In this document: in pieces, positions 19,716 to 33,000 of the stretch
How positions within the stretch are numbered: the stretch's first letter is position 1
Layout of the letters: each line of letters starts with the position of its first letter
NCBI RefSeq assembly: GCF_023983475.1
Contig: NZ_CP092712.1
Location: 1,674,001-1,738,000, forward strand
DNA length: 64,000 nucleotides
Direction: 5' to 3'
DNA from: Aliivibrio fischeri ATCC 7744 = JCM 18803 = DSM 507
GTDB taxonomy: Bacteria > Pseudomonadota > Gammaproteobacteria > Enterobacterales > Vibrionaceae
The notes under the pieces: model-generated
Databases searched by the model: none
What the model was told of the DNA's origin: nothing
The model's input: only the letters and a program-made list of their open reading frames with translations
Translations under genes and position numbers: made by a program

Positions 19716-20906
19716 ATGACTGTTTCAATTTATTTAGCAAAAGGACGTGATAAAGCATTACGTCGTCGTCACCCTTGGATCTTCTCTCGCGGTATTGACC
19801 GTATCGATGGTAAAGCAGAGCTAGGTGAAACAGTTGAGATTTATGCAAACAACGGCGAATGGCTTGCTCGTGGTGCTTTTTCTCCACAGTCTCAGATCCG
19901 TGCTCGCGTTTGGACTTTTGATAAAAACGAAGCGATTGATAAAGATTTCTTTGTTCGTAAGTTAAATCAAGCGCAAGCATTACGTGATGTATTAGCTGAG
20001 CGTGATGGTTTAACAGGTTATCGTTTAATTGCTGCAGAATCGGATGGTTTACCGGGCATCACAATTGACCGTTACCAAGATTACTTTGTGTGCCAATTGC
20101 TCAGTGCTGGCGCAGAAGCAACAAAAGATCTATTAGTTGAAGCATTAGTTGAATGCTATCCAGACTGCAATATTTACGAGCGCTCAGATGTGTCAGTTCG
20201 TAAAAAAGAAGGTCTAAAACAACGTACTGGCGTTCTACATGGTGAAGAGCCACCAGAATCAGTGGTTATTGAAGAAAATGGCGTAAAAATTAGCGTTGAT
20301 ATCGTCAATGGCCATAAAACAGGTTTCTATCTTGATCAACGTGATAGCCGTGAACGCGCTTGTAAATATGTAAAAGATAAATCCGTTCTAAACTGTTTCT
20401 CTTATACTGGTGGTTTTGGTTTATACGCTCTAAAAGGCGGCGCAAAACACGTAATTAATGCGGATGTATCTCAACTTGCTTTAGACACAGCGAAATACAA
20501 TGCTGAAATCAACAAGTTTGATTTATCTAAAGCTGAATTTTTAAATGCTGACGTATTTAAGTTATTGCGTGAATACCGTGATAATGGCACTAAATTTGAT
20601 GTTGTTATTATGGACCCACCTAAATTTGCTGAATCTAAAAATCAGCTGACAGGTGCATGTCGTGGTTATAAAGACATTAACATGTTAGCAATGCAAATCC
20701 TAAACCCAGGCGGTACGCTATTAACTTACTCTTGTTCTGGTTTAATGGATGCGGGTTTATTCCAAAAAATCGTTGCTGATGCAGCACTAGATGCTCATCG
20801 TACGGTTCAGTTTATTGAGCGCTTTGAACAAGCAGCGGATCACCCTTTAGATTCTGCTTACCCTGAGGGTTTCTACCTTAAAGGTTTTGCTTGTCGAGTT
20901 GTATAA
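19716..20906 (+). CDS. rlmI: 23S rRNA (cytosine-1962-C5)-methyltransferase
   Basis: RlmI methylates C1962 of 23S rRNA with S-adenosylmethionine. The 396-residue protein has an N-terminal PUA domain ([18 protein letters not shown], residues 9-26), a linker domain, and a Rossmann-fold domain with SAM-binding [19 protein letters not shown] (about 225-243), the MDPPKF motif (about 297-302) and the catalytic cysteine in TYSCSGLM (about 341). Length and motif order are standard. A strong terminator separates it from the adhesin gene. Confidence 0.95.
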   Translation: MTVSIYLAKGRDKALRRRHPWIFSRGIDRIDGKAELGETVEIYANNGEWLARGAFSPQSQIRARVWTFDKNEAIDKDFFVRKLNQAQALRDVLAERDGLTGYRLIAAESDGLPGITIDRYQDYFVCQLLSAGAEATKDLLVEALVECYPDCNIYERSDVSVRKKEGLKQRTGVLHGEEPPESVVIEENGVKISVDIVNGHKTGFYLDQRDSRERACKYVKDKSVLNCFSYTGGFGLYALKGGAKHVINADVSQLALDTAKYNAEINKFDLSKAEFLNADVFKLLREYRDNGTKFDVVIMDPPKFAESKNQLTGACRGYKDINMLAMQILNPGGTLLTYSCSGLMDAGLFQKIVADAALDAHRTVQFIERFEQAADHPLDSAYPEGFYLKGFACRVV

Positions 20907-20954
20907 TACTCACATTAGGCTCCAAGCTACTCAATAATCAAATGAAAAATTAAT

Positions 20955-20990
20955 AAAAAGGCGAGAAGAATTACCCTTCTCGCCTTTTTT
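20955..20990. terminator. Bidirectional terminator of rlmI and the giant adhesin gene
   Basis: AAAAAGGCGAGAAG (20955-20968) pairs with CTTCTCGCCTTTTT (20976-20989), with A and T runs on both sides between convergent genes. Confidence 0.93.
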
Positions 20991-21010
20991 ATTCACTATT
21001 TTATAAGTTA

Positions 21011-24000
21011 TTAATCCACTTTAAACATATTAAAATCATTATAAAGTGTACTTAGAATATCTTGGTCACTCATAGAACCCAAGTCACTGATACCTAGTGT
21101 TGTACTATCAACGCCTTTTAGAGTGATGTCTGTTTGATTTCCTAACTCATCGGTAACAGATAATACAGTTTGCGAGTTGCTATCATCAATATTCACATTA
21201 ATGTGTTGCAACATATCATCCATGGTTGAGTTAGCTTGAATTGAATCAGGCAATAACTCAGCTAAATCAAGAATATCTGCTTCATTATTAGCTGCAACCC
21301 CATCAACAGCAAAGTCAGCAATGGATGTTTGAGCTGGTGAAGCTGAACTGCCTGCAATTTCATCTGCAAAATAGAAGATATCATTACCGCCACCACCGGT
21401 TAGAATGTCGTTTTGGCCTGAAGCATATAATGTATTATTCGCTTCATTACCAAAACTTTCAGACACAACTAAATGTCCTGAATTCGTAAGTGACGTTAAT
21501 TTCTCTTCATCAGTCATTGATGCTGTTGATTCACCAGTTAACTCATCTAGAGTAACACCATCGACAACAATGGTTTGAACCGTACTTCCTGCTTCATTGA
21601 TATAAATTTCAGTACTACCATCAACTTCTGAAATTTGTATTTGAGAAGCAAGCGTTGCCGAATCCCAAACAGTGGTGATATTTGCGATGTCAGTTAAATC
21701 AATTCTGTCACTATTTACATCAAAATCTTTAATGATATCGCGAGCTAAATCTCCACCAATCGATGCATTTGTCCATGTGAATGTATCAGCCGTTCCCGCA
21801 TCAGATAAATCTAGTGGATTACCAAACAACAATTCATCATTTGTCGTTCCAGTTAAAATATCTGAGCCAGAAACCCCTTGAACCACATTAGGTACAGCTA
21901 CAGCAACAGTGATGACCTGTTGAGTAACTCCACCTTTTCCATCTGATGCTTCAACAGTGAAAACATCTGTTGTATCAGTTGCTAATGCCAAGGTACTGTT
22001 TTCAGTAAGAACATATGTCCATAACCCTGCTGCATTGATGCTTAACGTACCATAAACACCTGTTGTTGAAGATGACGAAGCAATTTGCCATCCTACCGGA
22101 TCATTCTCTGCATCGGTTGCACTTAATTGACCAGTGACTGTCTCAACAACGCCCTCTTTGACATCAGCTGTAGTAGTTCCAGTAATAACTGGAGCATCAT
22201 TCTCGCCTGTAATATCAATAGTAATGACTTGCTGTGTTACCTGTCCTGTCGCATCAGTAACATCAATAACTAAAGACTCTTGCGCCCCATCAGCACCAAT
22301 TGCTTGTGCTAATGTATTATCTAAATCGTATTCCCATTTACCTGTTGCAGGATCAACAATGAATATTCCATATAAAGGTGTCGATGTTGTTGAAACAGTA
22401 TAGCCAACTGACGTCCCTTCAGGATCTAGATACGTAATCGTACCTTCTGCATGTAGCTCTCCATCTTCAACAACCGTTCCTGTCGTTTCCTGAGCAACCT
22501 CTACATCAACAATTGGTTGATCATCATTACCAGTAATATTAACAGTGATAACTTGCTGTATTGTTCCGCCTGTTTGATCGGTTATTTCAATGGTATAAGT
22601 TTCTTGAGTACCCGCAGCGCCAATCTCTTGTGCTAACGTATTATCTAACTCATAAGTCCATACACCATCCGCACCTACAGTGAACGTTCCATAAGGTGAA
22701 GACGGAGGATTAATCACATTATAATCAATTACCCCACCTTCAGGATCCACATAAGCAACTTGACCTGTTGTCGTCAATGTTCCGTCTTCAACTACCGTTC
22801 CCTCTGTTACCTGAGTAATTGTCGTATCTATTATTGGATCATCATCATGCCCAGTCACACTCACCGTAATTTCTTGGGTTACTGTTCCACCATTACCATC
22901 TGAAACTTCAATTGTGAAAATTTCGGTTTCAACAGTATCACCTAAAGCTTGAGCTTTGTCGTTATCCAGAAGGTAAGTCCACTCACCATTAGCATCAATA
23001 GTTAGCTCGCCATATAATCCAGTAACATCTCCAGGTGTGGCTGCGGTATTCGGACCTGAAACAACAGTGTAACTGAAACTACTATCAGTTAAATCAACAT
23101 CTGATACATCTAGTTGACCACTAGCGCTAGCTGTAACATCTTCTTCAACACTACCAATAATGACACTCGATACATCTATCGTTGGATCGTCATTTTCACC
23201 TGTAATATTAATAGTGATCTCTTGCTGTATTGTTCCACCGGTTTGATCGGTTACTTCAATTGTGTAAGTTTCTTGAGCACCAGCAACACCAATTTCTTGC
23301 GCTAATGCATTATCTAACTCATATGTCCATGTACCATCGGCACCCACAGTGAAGGTCCCATAAGGCGAGGATGGCGGATTAATCACATTATAATTAATTA
23401 CATCCCCTTCAGGATCCACATAAGAAACTTGACCTGTTGCTGTCAGTGTTCCGTCTTCGACTACCGTACCTTCGGTTACTTGCGGAATTGTCGTATCGAT
23501 AATAGGATCATCATCTGTACCTGTGATATTTACGGTAACGTCTTGTGTAATAACCCCACCATTTCCGTCATCAATTTGAATCGTAAACGTTTCTGTAATG
23601 GTTTCATCACCGATATCTTGTGCTTTATCGTTATCTAATACGTAAGTCCATTTCCCGTTTGCATCAACAGTTACAGTACCATAAGCATCTGTTGGTGATG
23701 TAATGACACTGAAATCAAACGTGGTATCTGAAATATCAATATCCGTAATATCTAATTGTCCAGATTGAGTCAAAGTACCATCTTCTTCAACATCAACAGC
23801 GAGAACACTAGTATTAACCACTTCAGGATCATCGTTTGTGCCATTGACTGTAAAAGTAATGTCTTGCGTACTACTTAGGCCATGTTCATCGGTCACTTTA
23901 ACGGTATAGGTTAGATCTAGTGATTCACCAACACCCAGTTGCTGTATTTCTAGTGCTGAATTATCAATTACTAATTTATAATCGCCATTAGGATCAAAAG

Positions 24001-27000
24001 TTAAGGTTCCCAAGCTATCGCCACTTAGTACTTCCCAGATATGGGTATCCGCTGTATCAGGATCACCATCATCCCAATTACCTGTTACCTCAAGATTATC
24101 ATCAGCATTAAGAGCGGTATCTTCTGTTACTTCTGCTGGAACAGTTACAACAAGGTCTGGAGCATCATTTTCACCATTAATAGTAATAGTGATTGTCATT
24201 TCAGATGTTTCGCCTTCATCATCAGTTGCAATAATGGTGACAGTATCGGTTAACGTTTCACCTTTTGATAAGCTATTAACCGCTGGATCATTTCCATCCA
24301 CCGTATAAGTCCAACGGCCAGTATTGTTATCTACGCTGACGGAACCATAGCTTCCTTGAGTACCAGGAGAGACAACCACATTATCACCAACATCTACATC
24401 GGAAGTAACAAAGTTTCCTGACGCTGTACTGCCATCCGCTTCCTCTACCGAAGCAGTATCCATTCCTGATATCTTAGGCACATCATTAGTACCAGTAATA
24501 TTGATCGTTACTTCTTGAGCTGTTTTCGCGCCATGTTCATCTACAGCGAAAACAGTGAAACTCTCAGATACCACTTCACCTTCACGTAAACCTTGAATGT
24601 GTGCTGCATCATTATCAAGTACATATGTCCAGACACCATTCTCATCAACCGTAAATACACCGTATGTGCCCGTTAATGTTTTGGCATCAAAAGTAACATC
24701 ATCACCATTAGGATCAGTTACAACTAACGTATTAGAATCCGTTATTTTTTCGTCTTCTTTTAACTCCATGATGATCTGATCATCTTGAGCTATTTCTGGT
24801 GGTAAATTTGAACCATCAATAGTTACGGTAATTGTTTCTGTTGATGTTTCACCATATGAATCTGTTACTGTTACTTCAAATGTATCAGATAGCGTTTCTC
24901 CAACACCAAGTAATTTAACTGCATCTAAGCTTGTGTCTAATGTATATGTCCATTTTCCATTAACTAACATTAAACGACCATAATCACCTTGATTATCGGC
25001 AACTGACCAAGTATGCGTATCACCTGTATCTATATCACCATCATTTAAGTTTCCTGAAATACGCCCATCAGAATCTGTATTCGATATTGTCCCCGTCAAT
25101 TGTCCTGATATTTCTGGTGCATCGTTAGTACCTGTGACATCAACTTTGAAAATCATTTCAAGAGGATCACCATTTTCATCAACGACGGTTTTACCAAATT
25201 TATCAACAACGGTAACACTGAAGGTATCGGTAACTAATTCACCTTCATTCAGCTGTTGAACAGCTAAGGAGTCATTATCAAGAACATAAGTCCAATTACC
25301 ATTGTTATCTAACGTTAAATGACCGTATGTTCCATCACCGGTAACTAAGTTCCATGTTAATTCTGGTGTTAAACCTGCTACATCATCCAAGACGCCTGTT
25401 TGTGTTAATGGGGAACCGTCTTCTTTGAATTCAATTTCTTCAATAACAGCAACAGCTGGAGCATCATCGGCCACGCCAATAATATTAATATTTATCGTTG
25501 AATCTGAACTTACCGCACCTTTATCATCCTCAACAACAACTCGTACGTATTCTTTTTCGATTTGATCTGGTGTTAGTGCCTGTACGATCTCACTATCATT
25601 ATCCAGTACATACGTCCATTCACCTGACGATTGATTTAAGGTTAATTCACCATACACACCTTGAATAACGATGTTTTCTCCACTTGGATCTAATGTTCCG
25701 ATCTTATTTCCATCTACATCGACCAAATACCATGTATGAGTATCACACGAATCAGGATCAACAACTTCTAGCTGACCAGATACTTCAAGAATGTCATCTT
25801 CAACTACTTCACCTAATTCCCCCGTAGGTGTATCGGCAACTATCACAGGAACATCATTAGAGCCCGTGATTGTAACGTTAACTAGAATCGTTTCTGTGCC
25901 ACAATCGGTTTGTACTGTAACAGCCCATCGTTCTGTGACTTCTTGACCTTCACATAACGAATCTACATACGATTTATCATCGGCAACATCGTAAACCCAG
26001 TTACCATCATTATCGACAGTAAGAGAACCAAATAATCCACCATCAATAGATGATGTTCCATCAACACTAATAATTTCACAACCACTAGGGAGATCTATCG
26101 TACCTGAACTACTACCACCAATTGCATCTCCATCACCATCAACACCTTCTTCGATTGAATCGATGTCAATCACTTCATCATATGAACCGCCGCCGCCACC
26201 ATCAGGGTCGGTATTACCTTCAACAGTGATTGTCACCTCAAATGGTTCTGAAATACCACCGTGCTTATCTGTTGCTGTGATTTGGAAAACTTCTGTACGT
26301 ACATCACCAAAGTTAAGTGCATTTGTGTCCGGGTCAGTATTGTCTAACAAGTATGTCCATTGGCCATTTTCATCAATAGTGAAAATACCATAAACACCAC
26401 TTCCGTTAATAACTTGCCAACTAACGACTTCATCACCTAGATCAATATCATCAGCAACAACATTGCCTGTTACTTTTGTAAATTGACCATTAAATGTCTC
26501 ACCTGGTGGTAAGAAATCTTGTGCATCTTCAATAACCGTCGCTGCATTATCTCCAGAGACGACAGGTCTATCGTTTGTTCCTGTAATAGTGAAATCTATT
26601 TGTTCGTTAGTAAAACCACCATTAGAATCATGAACAACCGCGGTAAAGGTCTCTGAGATCATTTCACCTTCATTTAACGATTGTATTGCCGCTGAATCTT
26701 TATTGATTTCATAACGCCATGAGCCATCAGCTTCTAAGTAAAATGTGCCATAGTTACCAACATAGGTTCTCACTTCAAATGTTGTCGTATCTCCGGCATC
26801 AACATCCGTTGCTATTAATTGACCTGTAACTACATCAGGAGAGACATCTTCAATATATTCCCCTGTCGTCCCTCCAGTAATTTCAGGAAGATCATTAGTA
26901 CCTTCAATCGTAATAGTGATGTCTTTTTGTACTGATTCACCTTGAGAATCTGTCACGATAACAGTAAAGATTTCTGTCAAAGTATCAGATGGGCCAAGTG

Positions 27001-30000
27001 CTTGAACCGCAGCTAAAGAGTTCATTAAGGTATAAGTCCAGCGCCCATTCGCATTCATAGTTAACGCACCATATTGGCCGACACCGTCAACTAAATTCCA
27101 TGCATGAACATCACCCACATCTGGGTCACCACTCTTCAACTGACCTTCTATCGTCGTTGTTGTATCTTCTACTACCGTACCGCTTAAAGCTCCAGTCATA
27201 GTTGGTGCATCATTTGTACCTTCAATAGTGATTTCTACTTCTTTTTCTGAGACCTCACCAAATGAATCCGTCACTTTAACCGTTATCGTATCAACAAGTT
27301 CTGCACCTTCTTTTAGGCCATTCACAGTGTTATTGCTATTATCTAGGGTGTATGTCCAATGACCATTTTGATCTAAGGTAAATTGACCGTATTGACCTGG
27401 GCTACCAACAATTTCCCACGTTAATGTGTCTTGTGTATCTAAATCACCTGAATTTAAATCCCCATCAATAACATTAACTGCCGCATCTTCTTTTATCTCT
27501 CCCGTTGTATCACCAATAATACCCGGAGAACTATTTGTACCAGCTATATCAATAACCACTTCAATTTGATTTGTCCCGCCTTGACCATCATCCACTTGAA
27601 CAACAAATTTATCTTGAACAATTTGTCCTGAAGAGATTCCGATAGTTGCAGGGCGCGAGTTATCAAGTTGATAGGTCCACATACCAGTATTAGGGTCAAC
27701 CACTAAGCTGCCATATACACCATCAGGCGTAACAACAGACCATGTATGCGTATCTAATGTATCAATATCAACAGCAGTTAACTCACCTGTTGCAACATCT
27801 TTTCCAGGTGTACCTTCAATTGTACTCCCCGTTGTTGCACCGCTAATTGATGGTTGGTCATTATCACCAACAATATCAATGACAATTTCTTTTGAGGTTG
27901 AAGCACCAAAACCATCTGTTACTGTAACTGTAAAGGTATCTTGAACACGTTCACCTTCAGATAAACTCTGAACTGATGCTTTGTTATTATCTAAATTGTA
28001 AACCCAACGACCATCAGCAGTTAATGTTAACGTTCCGTATGAACCTGTTTTAGAATCAAGTGTCCATGTGTAAGTATCACCAATATCTTTATCATCTGGC
28101 TCAAGTTGACCATTAACCATGGTGATTGCGGAATCCTCTTCGACGACTCCACTAAGATCACCTGATAATTCAGGCACATCGTTAGTACCTTTGACTTTTA
28201 CGATAACTTCAACTGTATCAATTGCTCCATATTGGTCTTCAACTTGAATAATGAATTTTTCTTTAACCGTTTGACCTTCTAATAGCCCTTGGGTTAATGG
28301 TGAAGAATTATCAATGGTATATGTCCATTTGCCATTGGCATCAAGGGACATTGAACCAAATATCCCTTTAGGATCCGTTAATAAAGTCCAAGTATGTGTA
28401 TCAGTCAGATCGACATCGCCATCAGTTAGTTGACCTGAAACTGATGCTTGATCATCTTCCATAATGGTTCGAGATGTTTTACCGCCAATAATTGGAGCAT
28501 CATTAGTACCTAAGATTTCAACCGTAATAACAATTGCATTTTGTCCACCATTTCCATCGTCTACTGCAATAGTGAATGTTTCAAATTCTTGCTGGTTTTC
28601 AGCTAAAGCCTGCGTATCAGGGTTTGATGGGTCTAAGGCATAAACCCAATTACCATTCGCATCAACGGTCATCGTACCGTACTTACCAATACCACCGCCA
28701 TCAACAAGCCAAGTGTGTGTATCCGTAAAATCAACATCAACCGCTGTCAACGCACCTGTTGCTGTAGGAATAATGTCTTCTACCGCAGTACCTGTTGTTC
28801 TACCTGTAATCTCAGGTCTATCATTAGTACCAACAATTGTCACTTCGACGGTATGTTGTGCATAACCGTTGTTTCCATCACCAACGACAACCACAAAACT
28901 TTCGACAACAGTTTCATCTTTTGCTAATAACTGAGCTTCATCATTTTTGAGAATATAAGTCCATTCCCCAGTAACTGCATCAATAGAGAAATTACCTAAT
29001 TTAGACTCATCGGCACCGATGACAAACCAATTATGAGTATCCGCTAAATCAACATCTTCCACGCTCAATGTATCTGATATAGTTTGTACACCATCTTCGG
29101 TTACAGTCCCTGTATCATTACTATCTACAACACTTGGTAGATCATTCGTCCCTTCCAGAGAAATAACGATTTCTTTTTGCTCTGTTCCGCCTTGACCATC
29201 ATCAACAGTAACAACAAATCGGTCTTCCCCAGATTCACCTTCTGCCAACTGCTGTGTTACATCCAACGAATTATCAATGGTGTATGTCCATTTACCATTC
29301 GCATCAACAACAATAGAGCCATATTTACCCGTTGCAGGTTCAACACTCCAAGTGTGAGTATCCGTTAAATCAACATCGTCGACAATCAGTTGCCCTTCAG
29401 TTGTTTCAATAGAGTCTTCTTTTACTGAACCTAATGCTTGTCCAGATAATTCTGGTTTATCGTTAGTGCCATTAATGGTGATTTCAACCGTTTCTGTAAT
29501 GACGCCACCTGCGCCATCACTTAGCTCTACGGTATAATACTCTTTGATCGGATCATCACCCGCACCAAGCGATTGAGCAGCATCGTTATCTAATGTGTAT
29601 AACCAAACACCGGTTGAAGCATCAAGAGTAAATTTACCGTAAGTACCCGTATCTGAACCAACAATATTCCAATTAAACGAACTCGTCGCATCTTCATCTG
29701 TTGCAGTTAACGTACCTGTTGTTGTTAGTGTGGTATCCTCAGTTACTTCTCCAACCGTATCTCCACCAATAATAGGCACACCGTTTGTACCAACAACAGT
29801 AATAATGATTTCTATCGTATCTGTACCACCTTGACCGTCATCGACAGTCACGGTGAATGTATCTTCAACACTTTCACCTTCTGTAAGTGCTTGTGTTGCA
29901 GGTAACGAATTATCAATACTATAGGTCCAAAGCCCTGTTACAGGGTCAATAACAATGGAACCATAAGTTCCTGCGTTATTATCGACACTCCAAGAATGAA

Positions 30001-33000
30001 CATCGATTAAATCCACATCATCAACCGTCAGTTGCCCTTGCGCTTCAGCTTGTGTTGCCGTGTCTTCCTTCACTAACCCTGTTGATTGACCAGAAACAAT
30101 CGGATCATCATTAGTACCAGTAATTTCTATCGAAATAGTTTCTGTTGTAACACCACCTTGTCCATCATCAACTTGAACCTGGTATTCAACTGTATGAGTT
30201 TCGCCATTAGCTAATGCTTGTACTTGAGCTGCGGTATTATTTAAGGTGTATTCCCACTTACCAGAGCCATCTGGGTTTGTGCTCACAGTAATAGAACCAT
30301 ATGGATCGTTATTTGAAGAGAGAAGCGTCCACGTATGAGAATCTAAAGTATCCACATCATCAACAAACAGATCACCACTTGTTGTTAGCGTTGTTTCTTC
30401 TGTCACTGCTCCAGCGATAACTGAGGTATCCGTGATTTCTGGAAGATCATTGATGCCGGTAACTTCAACAGTTACGGTGTGTGTCACTGTGCCGCCATTA
30501 CCATCATCAACCACAATCTCAAAGGTTTCTGTTTTCACTTCTCCATTTGAAATCGCTTGAGTATCTGTAAGAGTATTATCTAAAACGTAGGTCCATTTAC
30601 CCGTTGAATCTACCGTTAATGAACCATAAACACCGGCACCATCGGTTACTGACCACGTTGCGGTATCATTAACATCGGCATCTGTTGCTTCTAGCTGCCC
30701 ACTGGCTTCTGATACGGTATCTTCAACAACAGCACCTGTATCAGTACCGCTAATAACTGGACCATCATTTGAGCCAGTAACGGTAATAATCACTTCTTGA
30801 GAATCAATGCCACCATGGTTATCTTCAACTTGAACTACATAGGTAATATCTAAAGTTTCACCGACACCAAGAGCAATAACGCTCGCTGAGTTAGTGTTTA
30901 AATCAAAGGTCCATTTACCATTCGCATCTACGCTGAAAGTACCTAAATCATCATTACTATTGGCTTCAACTGTCCATGTGTGAGTATCAAGAGCATCAAC
31001 ATCTTCAAGAATTAAATCGCCCGTTGCGCTTTCTGTTGTGCGGTGTTCAACTGCACCTGTTGTCACAGATGTATCCGTGATTTCTGGAAGATCATTGGTG
31101 CCGGTAACTTCAACAGTTACGGAGTGTGTCACTGTGCCGCCATTACCATCATCAACCACAATCTCAAAGGTTTCTGTTTTCACTTCTCCATTTGAAATCG
31201 CTTGAGTATCTGTAAGAGTATTATCTAAAACGTAGGTCCATTTACCCGTTGAATCTACCGTTAATGAACCATAAACACCGGCACCATCGGTTACTGACCA
31301 CGTTGCAGTATCATTAACATCGGCATCTGTTGCTTCTAGCTGGCCTGATGCTTCTGCTACGGTATCTTCAACAACAGCACCTGTATCGGTACCGCTAATG
31401 ACAGGACCATCATTTGAACCTGTGACGGTAATGGTCACTTCTTGAGAATCAATACCACCGTGGTTATCTTCGACTTGAACTACATAGGTAATATCTAAGG
31501 TTTCACCGACGCCAAGAGCAATAACGCTCGCTGAGTTAGTGTTTAAATCAAAGGTCCATTTACCATTCGCATCTACGCTGAAAGTACCTAAATCATCATT
31601 ACTATTGGCTTCAATTGTCCATGTGTGAGTATCAAGAGCATCAACATCTTCAAGAATTAAATCGCCCGTTGCGCTTTCTGTTGTGCGGTGTTCAACTGCA
31701 CCTGTGGTCACAGATGTATCCGTGATTTCAGGAAGATCATTAGTACCAGTAACTTCGACAGTTACCGTGTGTGTCACTGTACCGCCATTACCATCATCAA
31801 CCACAATCTCAAAGGTTTCTGTTTTCACTTCACCGTTTGAAATCGCTTGAGTATCTGTAAGAGTATTATCTAAAACGTAGGTCCATTTACCCGTTGCATC
31901 TACCGTTAATGAACCATAAACACCGGCACCATCGGTTACTGACCACGTTGCGGTATCATTAACATCGTCATCTGTTGCTTCTAGCTGCCCATTGGCTTCT
32001 GATACGGTATCTTCAACAACAGCACCTGTATCAGTACCGCTAATAACTGGACCATCATTTGAACCAGTAACGGTAATGGTCACTTCTTGAGAATCAATAC
32101 CACCGTGGTTATCTTCAACTTGAACTACATAGGTAATATCTAAAGTTTCGCCGACACCAAGAGCAATAACGTTCGCTGAGTTAGTGTTTAAATTAAATGT
32201 CCATTTGCCATTCGCATCAACGCTGAAGGTCCCTAAATCATCATTACTATTGGCTTCAACTGTCCATGTGTGAGTATCAAAAGCATCAACATCTTCAAGA
32301 ATTAAATCGCCCGTTGCGCTTTCTGTTGTGCGGTGTTCAACTGCACCTGTGGTCACAGATGTATCCGTGATTTCAGGAAGATCATTAGTACCAGTAACTT
32401 CGACAGTTACCGTATGTGTCACTGTGCCGCCATTGCCATCATCAGCAACAATCTCAAAGGTTTCTGTTTGAGTTTCGCCATTAGATAATGCTTGAGTAGC
32501 AGACAAGTTATTATCGATGCTATAAACCCACTTTCCTGATGCATCAATAGTTAATGAGCCAAACATACCTAGGCTTGGATCCGTTACAGACCATGTAACC
32601 GAATCACCCGCATCAGCATCAACAGCGATCAATTGACCTTCAGCTGAATCAATTAAATCCTCGACGACACGCCCAGAGTTAGTGCCACTAATTACCGGTT
32701 CATCATTAGTACCGTTAATCGTGATAACAATTTCTTGTTGATCCGTTCCACCGTTCCCGTCATCAACTTCAATCGTAAACGTTTCAGTTACAACATCACC
32801 TTGACCAAGAGCTTGCGTAGCATCACGAGAGTTATCTAGCGTATATTCCCAAACCCCATTATTGATAGTGAGCACACCGTAAGTAGCATTACCACCTTCT
32901 AAAATTGTCCAAGTATGAGTATCTGTTGCATCAACATCTACTACTGTTAATGTATCACTGACCGTTGGATCAGGATCACCTACATCCCCTTCAGTTAAAT

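Noticed and set aside
21600-29400. Several plus-strand open frames of 60-90 codons inside the adhesin gene
   Set aside because: They run antisense to a long, clearly coding gene, are rich in residues expected from reverse-frame reading of repeats, and lack ribosome binding sites.
30432-32410. CRISPR-like array because of regular repeats
   Set aside because: The unit is 645 bases and codes for protein domains; there are no short repeats with unique spacers and no cas genes.
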